A stretch of 9,712 nucleotides of DNA, from NCBI GenBank assembly GCA_947176325.1, contig CAMWQD010000033.1:1-9712 (forward strand), in the 5' to 3' direction. The notes under the pieces were generated by a model. The model saw only the letters and a list, made by a program, of their open reading frames with translations, searched no databases and was not told where the DNA came from. Positions within the stretch are counted from its first letter, which is position 1; every line of letters begins with the position of its first letter. The DNA comes from an uncultured Bacteroidales bacterium (GTDB lineage Bacteria > Bacteroidota > Bacteroidia > Bacteroidales > P3). Made by a program: the position numbers and the translations under genes. Below, piece after piece: positions 6,895-9,712 of this stretch.

Positions 6895-8011
6895 GGCTTC
6901 TGTCTAAGATAACTTCCGAATTGCCGCTCCACGGCTTGAAATCGGGATAATTTCTGCCCGACACCCGCACTTTCTCTCCCTCGCGCAAGCGTGTGTCTTC
7001 GTCCGGAAGAATCACTTTCTCGCCCGCTTGCAGACCTTCGTCCACCACAAAGAAACCGGCAGGGTGCAGACTGATGTTCACGGCGCGTTTGCGGCAGATG
7101 TTCCCTTCCTCGAGCGTCATCACATAGGTCTGCGAATTTTCCGTAAACACGGCCCTTTCCGGCACGAGCAGGGTTTCGCGGTTTTTCTGCAGCGACACCT
7201 TTACAAGCGGCGTCTGTCCGGGCACGAGAATCCGGTCGGGATTGGGCACTCTGGCCCGCATGCGGTAGGCGTGGGAAACGGGGTCGAAACCCGGGTTCGC
7301 GAAGTCGACGCAGCCCGCATGGGGATACATGACATCGAGGGTGGAAATCAGGAATACCGAACTGTCGCTGTGGGCGGCGGCTTTGGAAAACTCCACCGAA
7401 GACATCTTGAAATCCACCCACATGGTGTCGTTTTTCGACAAGGTGGCAAGGAGCGATTTTCCGCCCGGCCCCACCAAGGTGCCTTCCTCCACGTTCTCGA
7501 TGGAGAGCAGACCCGGAACGGAGGCCCGCAGGGAGGTCTGCGACAGGGCTATTTCGGCCTGCCGCAAGTCGGCTTCGCTCATCTCCACCTCCGCCTTCGC
7601 GCTCTCGGCATTGGCAATGGCGTTGTCCATATCCAGCTGGCTCAGGGCGTTTTGGTCGAACAGGGCCTGCATCCGCTCCAAATCGCGTTGCGCCTTATGT
7701 TCCAAGGCTTTGTTTTTATTGAGCTGCGCCCGGGCTTTGGCTACTTTGGTTTCGTAAATCTTGGGGTCGATGACAAAGAGCAGTTGGTTTTTCTTCACCA
7801 TAGAGCCGTCGGGACAGAGAATCTCGTCTAAATATCCCTCCACGCGCGCCCTCACCTCCACAAAATCCTGACTGCGGATATATCCCGCATACAGGCCGTA
7901 GAACTCCGTGTCGTGGGGTTGCAGGGTATAGGTGCAGACTTTGGGGGGTCTGGAGCAGGAGGCCGTCAGGAGCAGAAGTGCCGCAAGCGGCCATATTGTT
8001 TTTGCTTTCAT
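6884..8011 (-). CDS. RND-type efflux periplasmic adaptor (membrane fusion protein), lipoprotein
   Basis: A 375-residue adaptor linking an inner-membrane transporter to an outer-membrane channel. The signal MKAKTIWPLAALLLLTASC gives a lipobox Cys at 19 (Thr at -3 is less usual). The order is the standard one for the AcrA/MexA type: first lipoyl half (about 51-82, VEGYLDEILCPDGSMVKKNQLLFVID), alpha-helical hairpin (86-155), second lipoyl half (about 161-184), beta-barrel beginning MWVDFKMSSVEF, and a membrane-proximal domain with VDEGLQAGEKVIL (323-335). I chose the ATG at 8011: it starts the signal peptide directly and lies 17 bp after thyA. An in-frame ATG at 8065 would add 18 non-hydrophobic residues and overlap thyA. 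The gene overlaps the channel gene by 11 bp. An RND pump gene normally lies between or beside such genes but is absent here, so the partner transporter (RND, ABC or MFS) is uncertain, although the adaptor looks RND-like. Confidence 0.94.
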   Translation of the reverse strand: MKAKTIWPLAALLLLTASCSRPPKVCTYTLQPHDTEFYGLYAGYIRSQDFVEVRARVEGYLDEILCPDGSMVKKNQLLFVIDPKIYETKVAKARAQLNKNKALEHKAQRDLERMQALFDQNALSQLDMDNAIANAESAKAEVEMSEADLRQAEIALSQTSLRASVPGLLSIENVEEGTLVGPGGKSLLATLSKNDTMWVDFKMSSVEFSKAAAHSDSSVFLISTLDVMYPHAGCVDFANPGFDPVSHAYRMRARVPNPDRILVPGQTPLVKVSLQKNRETLLVPERAVFTENSQTYVMTLEEGNICRKRAVNISLHPAGFFVVDEGLQAGEKVILPDEDTRLREGEKVRVSGRNYPDFKPWSGNSEVILDRSHAE

Positions 8012-8016
8012 AAGGA

Positions 8017-8024
8017 CAAATCTA
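8017..8024 (-). promoter_or_regulatory. Possible internal -7 box ahead of the efflux adaptor gene
   Basis: TAGATTTG on the minus strand matches TAnnTTTG and lies in the 17-bp gap between thyA and the adaptor, again five bases before the ATG. The nearest upstream TTG is about 25 nt away, longer than usual, so this could be chance. If real, it would let the efflux pair be transcribed apart from thyA with a near-leaderless mRNA. Confidence 0.25.
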
Positions 8025-8028
8025 TGGG

Positions 8029-8823
8029 TTAAACCGCCACATCGCCTTTCAAGACACCGTGGCATTGGTAGTTTTCTATCGTTATATCGTTATAGTCGAA
8101 AGCGAACAAATCCTTTACATCGGGGTTCAGCACAAGGCGGGGAAGCGGATAGGGCTCGCGTGTAAGCTGGGTACGTACTTGTTCCAAATGGTTGTGATAG
8201 ATATGTGCATCGCCGAAAGAGTGCACGAACACACCGGGTTTGAGGTCGCACACTTGCGCTATCATGCAGGTGAGCAACGAATAGGAGGCGATATTGAAAG
8301 GCACGCCCAAAAAGCAGTCGGCGCTGCGCTGATAGAGGTGGCAGGAGAGTTTTCCCTCGCTCACGTAAAACTGAAAGAAAGCGTGACAGGGCGGCAGGGC
8401 CATGCGGTCTATGTCGGCGGGGTTCCACGCACTCACCAACATACGCCGCGAATCGGGATTGTGCCGGATTTGGTGCAACACATCTTTTATTTGGTCGATA
8501 TGACGGCCGTCGGGGCTGAGCCAATCCCTCCATTGCTTGCCGTAGACGGGGCCGAGGTTGCCGTTTTCGTCCGCCCACTCGTCCCAAATGGTTACCTTAT
8601 TTTGGTGAAGATAGTCGATATTGGTGTCGCCTTTCAGCATCCACAGAAGTTCGTAGATAATGGAGCGGAGGTGCAGTTTCTTGGTGGTGACCAAAGGAAA
8701 GCCTTCGCCGAGGTCGAAACGCAGTTGATACCCGAAAAGGCTGCGGGTGCCCACGCCGGTGCGGTCGTGTTTGTCGGTGCCTGTTTCCAGGATAGTTCGC
8801 AACAATTCCAAATAGGCTTTCAT
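8029..8823 (-). CDS. thyA: Thymidylate synthase ThyA
   Basis: A 264-residue cytosolic enzyme that methylates dUMP to dTMP using 5,10-methylene-tetrahydrofolate, producing dihydrofolate. Its length and numbering match E. coli ThyA exactly: R21 in KHDRTGVGT, E58, the dimer-contributed R126-R127, nucleophile C146 in LPPCHAFFQFYV, R166 and D169 in YQRSADCFLG, N177, and H207/Y209 in DAHIYHNH. It ends with GDVAV, like the family. No active-site residue is missing, so it should be functional. The ATG follows the MBL-fold gene stop by 5 bp, pointing to cotranscription. In many bacteria thyA is followed by folA (dihydrofolate reductase); here the next gene is an efflux adaptor instead, so folA must lie elsewhere or be replaced. 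Confidence 0.99.
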   Translation of the reverse strand: MKAYLELLRTILETGTDKHDRTGVGTRSLFGYQLRFDLGEGFPLVTTKKLHLRSIIYELLWMLKGDTNIDYLHQNKVTIWDEWADENGNLGPVYGKQWRDWLSPDGRHIDQIKDVLHQIRHNPDSRRMLVSAWNPADIDRMALPPCHAFFQFYVSEGKLSCHLYQRSADCFLGVPFNIASYSLLTCMIAQVCDLKPGVFVHSFGDAHIYHNHLEQVRTQLTREPYPLPRLVLNPDVKDLFAFDYNDITIENYQCHGVLKGDVAV

Positions 8824-8828
8824 AGGGG

Positions 8829-9593
8829 TTAAAATTCAATTTGCAATCCGTCGTAGGCAAGAAACACGTTTTCGGGCAGTTTCCTTTGGGTGGTCTCGTA
8901 GTCCAAGAAGTGTCCCATATGCGTGATATAGGCTCTTTCGGGTTGGATGCGTTCGATGAAGGCCAGCGCGTCCCCCAGCGAAAAATGCGAGGGGTGGGGC
9001 TCTTCGCGCAGGGCGTTCACCACTAAGGTTTTCGTGCCTTTCACAATTTCTTCCGATTCGGGCGGAATAAACTTTGCATCGGTGATATAGGTGAAATCGC
9101 CTGTACGATAGGCTACTACTTTGTTGCAGAAAAAGTGGTGCACTTCGAAGGGCGTGAATTCGAGGCCGTTGACGGAGAAGGGTTCCTTTCCCACTTCGGT
9201 GAGTTGGAATTCGGGGGCGCCGGGATAGCGGTGTTCGCCGAAAGCGTAGGGCAGGGTCTGCTGCACGCTCTGCAGGGTTTCGCGGTTGCCGTAGAGCGGA
9301 ATGATATGTTTCTGAAAGTAGTTGATGGAACGTGTCTCATCGAGGCCGCCCGTGTGGTCGCGGTGTTCGTGGGTAAGGAGAATGGCGTCGAAGTCGGTGA
9401 TGCCGGCGCGCAGCATCTGATAGCGGAAATCGGGGCCCGCGTCGAAGAGGATGTTGGCCTGGGGCGTATGCAGGAACGCGGAGGTGCGGAGGCGTTTGTT
9501 GCGGGGATTTGTGGAGGTGCATACCGGGCACTTGCACCCTACGATGGGTACGCCTTGCGAGGTTCCTGTGCCTAAGAAAGTGAGTCGGTTCAT
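8829..9593 (-). CDS. MBL-fold metallohydrolase, PhnP-like (probable phosphodiesterase)
   Basis: A 254-residue cytoplasmic metallo-beta-lactamase-fold protein. The metal motif THEHRDH gives H75, H77, D79 and H80. Further ligands fit H152 or H153 (VHHFF), D172 (ITDAKF) and H225 (YITHMGH). A Cys cluster CKCPVC (C20, C22, C25) plus H228 matches the extra structural zinc site known from E. coli PhnP (C21, C23, C26, H225). That supports a PhnP-type phosphodiesterase rather than a beta-lactamase or glyoxalase. The actual substrate is unknown: PhnP acts on a cyclic ribosyl phosphate in phosphonate use, but no other phosphonate genes are here. MNRLTFLGTGTSQGVP is the usual family N-terminus, confirming the ATG at 9593. 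It is the first gene of the leftward cluster. A TAAATTTG box ends only 5 nt before the ATG, so its mRNA may have almost no leader. Confidence 0.92.
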   Translation of the reverse strand: MNRLTFLGTGTSQGVPIVGCKCPVCTSTNPRNKRLRTSAFLHTPQANILFDAGPDFRYQMLRAGITDFDAILLTHEHRDHTGGLDETRSINYFQKHIIPLYGNRETLQSVQQTLPYAFGEHRYPGAPEFQLTEVGKEPFSVNGLEFTPFEVHHFFCNKVVAYRTGDFTYITDAKFIPPESEEIVKGTKTLVVNALREEPHPSHFSLGDALAFIERIQPERAYITHMGHFLDYETTQRKLPENVFLAYDGLQIEF

Positions 9594-9598
9594 GTGGG

Positions 9599-9606
9599 CA
9601 AATTTA
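9599..9606 (-). promoter_or_regulatory. Candidate Bacteroidota -7 box for the leftward gene cluster
   Basis: TAAATTTG on the minus strand fits the TAnnTTTG -7 consensus of Bacteroidota primary sigma factors. The last G is followed by five bases and then the ATG of the MBL-fold gene, so a start site 4-6 nt downstream would give a leaderless or nearly leaderless transcript. No TTG -33 element is found at the expected distance, which weakens the call. The location, directly ahead of the first gene and in an AT-rich stretch, supports it. Confidence 0.45.
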
Positions 9607-9610
9607 CGAT

Positions 9611-9643
9611 TTTGTGTCTTAATCGAATAATTTGTTATATTTG
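9611..9643 (+). promoter_or_regulatory. Candidate rightward Bacteroidota promoter (TTTG / TATATTTG)
   Basis: TTTG at 9611-9614 and TATATTTG at 9636-9643 match the -33 and -7 elements with a 21-nt spacer, acceptable for this phylum. The expected start is about 9647-9650. It diverges from the leftward -7 box at 9599-9606; the two boxes are about 30 bp apart, so polymerase binding at one would be expected to exclude the other. What it drives lies in the last 60 bases of the window and beyond. Confidence 0.55.
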
Positions 9644-9661
9644 CGGTCGGTTTAGGGGATT

Positions 9662-9690
9662 GGATGAGGGGCGTGTGGGAATGAGGGGCG
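9662..9690 (+). repeat. G-rich imperfect direct repeat
   Basis: GGATGAGGGGCG (9662-9673) and GGAATGAGGGGCG (9678-9690) are two copies differing by one inserted A, with the exact core TGAGGGGCG repeated 17 bases apart. With the GGGG at 9655-9658 and GGG at 9677-9679 the segment holds four G runs, so the plus strand or its RNA might fold into a G-quadruplex, although the first loop would be 9 nt. Confidence 0.6.
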
Positions 9691-9712
9691 CGGTGAGCGC
9701 CTTTTTTGTTGC
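9681..9712 (+). other. Possible start of a rightward gene cut by the window edge
   Basis: ATG at 9681-9683 opens a frame (MRGAVSAFFV...) that stays open to the last base. It overlaps the stop of the mini-ORF as ATGA. With the promoter at 9611-9643 the leader would be about 33 nt, normal for this phylum, and the start of the peptide could be a signal sequence. In that case the T6 tract is a pair of Phe codons rather than part of a terminator. The remaining bases are too few to decide. Confidence 0.2.
9687..9707 (+). terminator. Candidate rho-independent terminator (rightward)
   Basis: A GGCGC stem (9687-9691), 5-nt loop and GCGCC (9697-9701) are followed at once by six T (9702-9707); two further G-U pairs could extend the stem. 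No coding gene on the plus strand precedes it in the window, so it would end a transcript from the promoter at 9611-9643. The short 5-bp stem, and the fact that the same bases can be read as codons of an ORF open to the right edge, keep confidence moderate. Confidence 0.4.

Larger units (their letters stand above)
9648..9707 (+). ncRNA. Possible short RNA or attenuated leader between rightward promoter and terminator
   Basis: If both the rightward promoter and the hairpin with T6 are real, the product is a G-rich RNA of about 60 nt. It contains a six-codon ORF, MRGVWE then TGA (9664-9684), ending three bases before the hairpin, a layout that resembles a leader peptide ahead of an attenuator, although one Trp codon is no strong signal. 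It does not match an RNA family that I recognise. The 5' end is estimated from the -7 box. Confidence 0.2.

Noticed and set aside
8012..8065. Upstream ATG start (8065) for the efflux adaptor
   Set aside because: It would put 18 polar residues before a perfect lipoprotein signal peptide and overlap thyA; the ATG at 8011 begins the signal directly.
1..9712. Mobile element, CRISPR array, tRNA/rRNA or defence system
   Set aside because: No transposase, integrase, spaced repeat array, tRNA cloverleaf or toxin-antitoxin pair was seen; nearly all bases are in ordinary genes of even composition.

Overview
The window looks like a chromosomal segment of a Bacteroidota (Bacteroidales-type) bacterium. 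The support is: three N-terminal lipobox signals; a two-domain M16 peptidase lipoprotein; a TruB without the C-terminal PUA domain; LpxD lipid A synthesis; several TAnnTTTG-type -7 promoter boxes; and little sign of Shine-Dalgarno sequences. GC content looks moderately high by eye. I cannot name the genus.

All eight supported genes lie on the minus strand and are tightly packed, so transcription runs from right to left. In transcription order they are: an MBL-fold hydrolase with PhnP-like metal ligands (9593-8829), thyA (8823-8029), an RND-type periplasmic adaptor lipoprotein (8011-6884), a NodT/TolC-type outer-membrane efflux lipoprotein (6894-5290), a small secreted PepSY-like protein (5226-4729), lpxD (4707-3664), truB (3660-2929) and a large M16 zinc peptidase lipoprotein (2907-10). 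Gaps are 5, 17, -11 (overlap), 63, 21, 3 and 21 bp. The only gap large enough for an internal promoter with a leader is the 63-bp one at 5227-5289. A possible start codon at 3-1 suggests another minus-strand gene follows.

The genes mix housekeeping (dTMP synthesis, tRNA pseudouridine-55, lipid A acylation) with envelope functions (efflux adaptor plus outer-membrane channel, secreted PepSY-like protein, envelope peptidase). The adaptor and channel genes overlap and no inner-membrane pump gene lies between or beside them, so the pump must be encoded elsewhere.

The right edge (9594-9712) is the only non-coding stretch of note. It holds two divergent candidate promoters about 30 bp apart. The rightward one is followed within about 60 nt by G-rich direct repeats, a six-codon mini-ORF and a GC hairpin with a T6 tract. 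This could be a short terminated RNA, an attenuated leader, or simply the start of a rightward gene cut by the window.

I found no clear novel defence or mobile system, CRISPR array, tRNA, rRNA or insertion sequence. The most unusual structure is a set of three abutting inverted repeats (5344-5400) inside the extra C-terminal tail of the outer-membrane channel gene.
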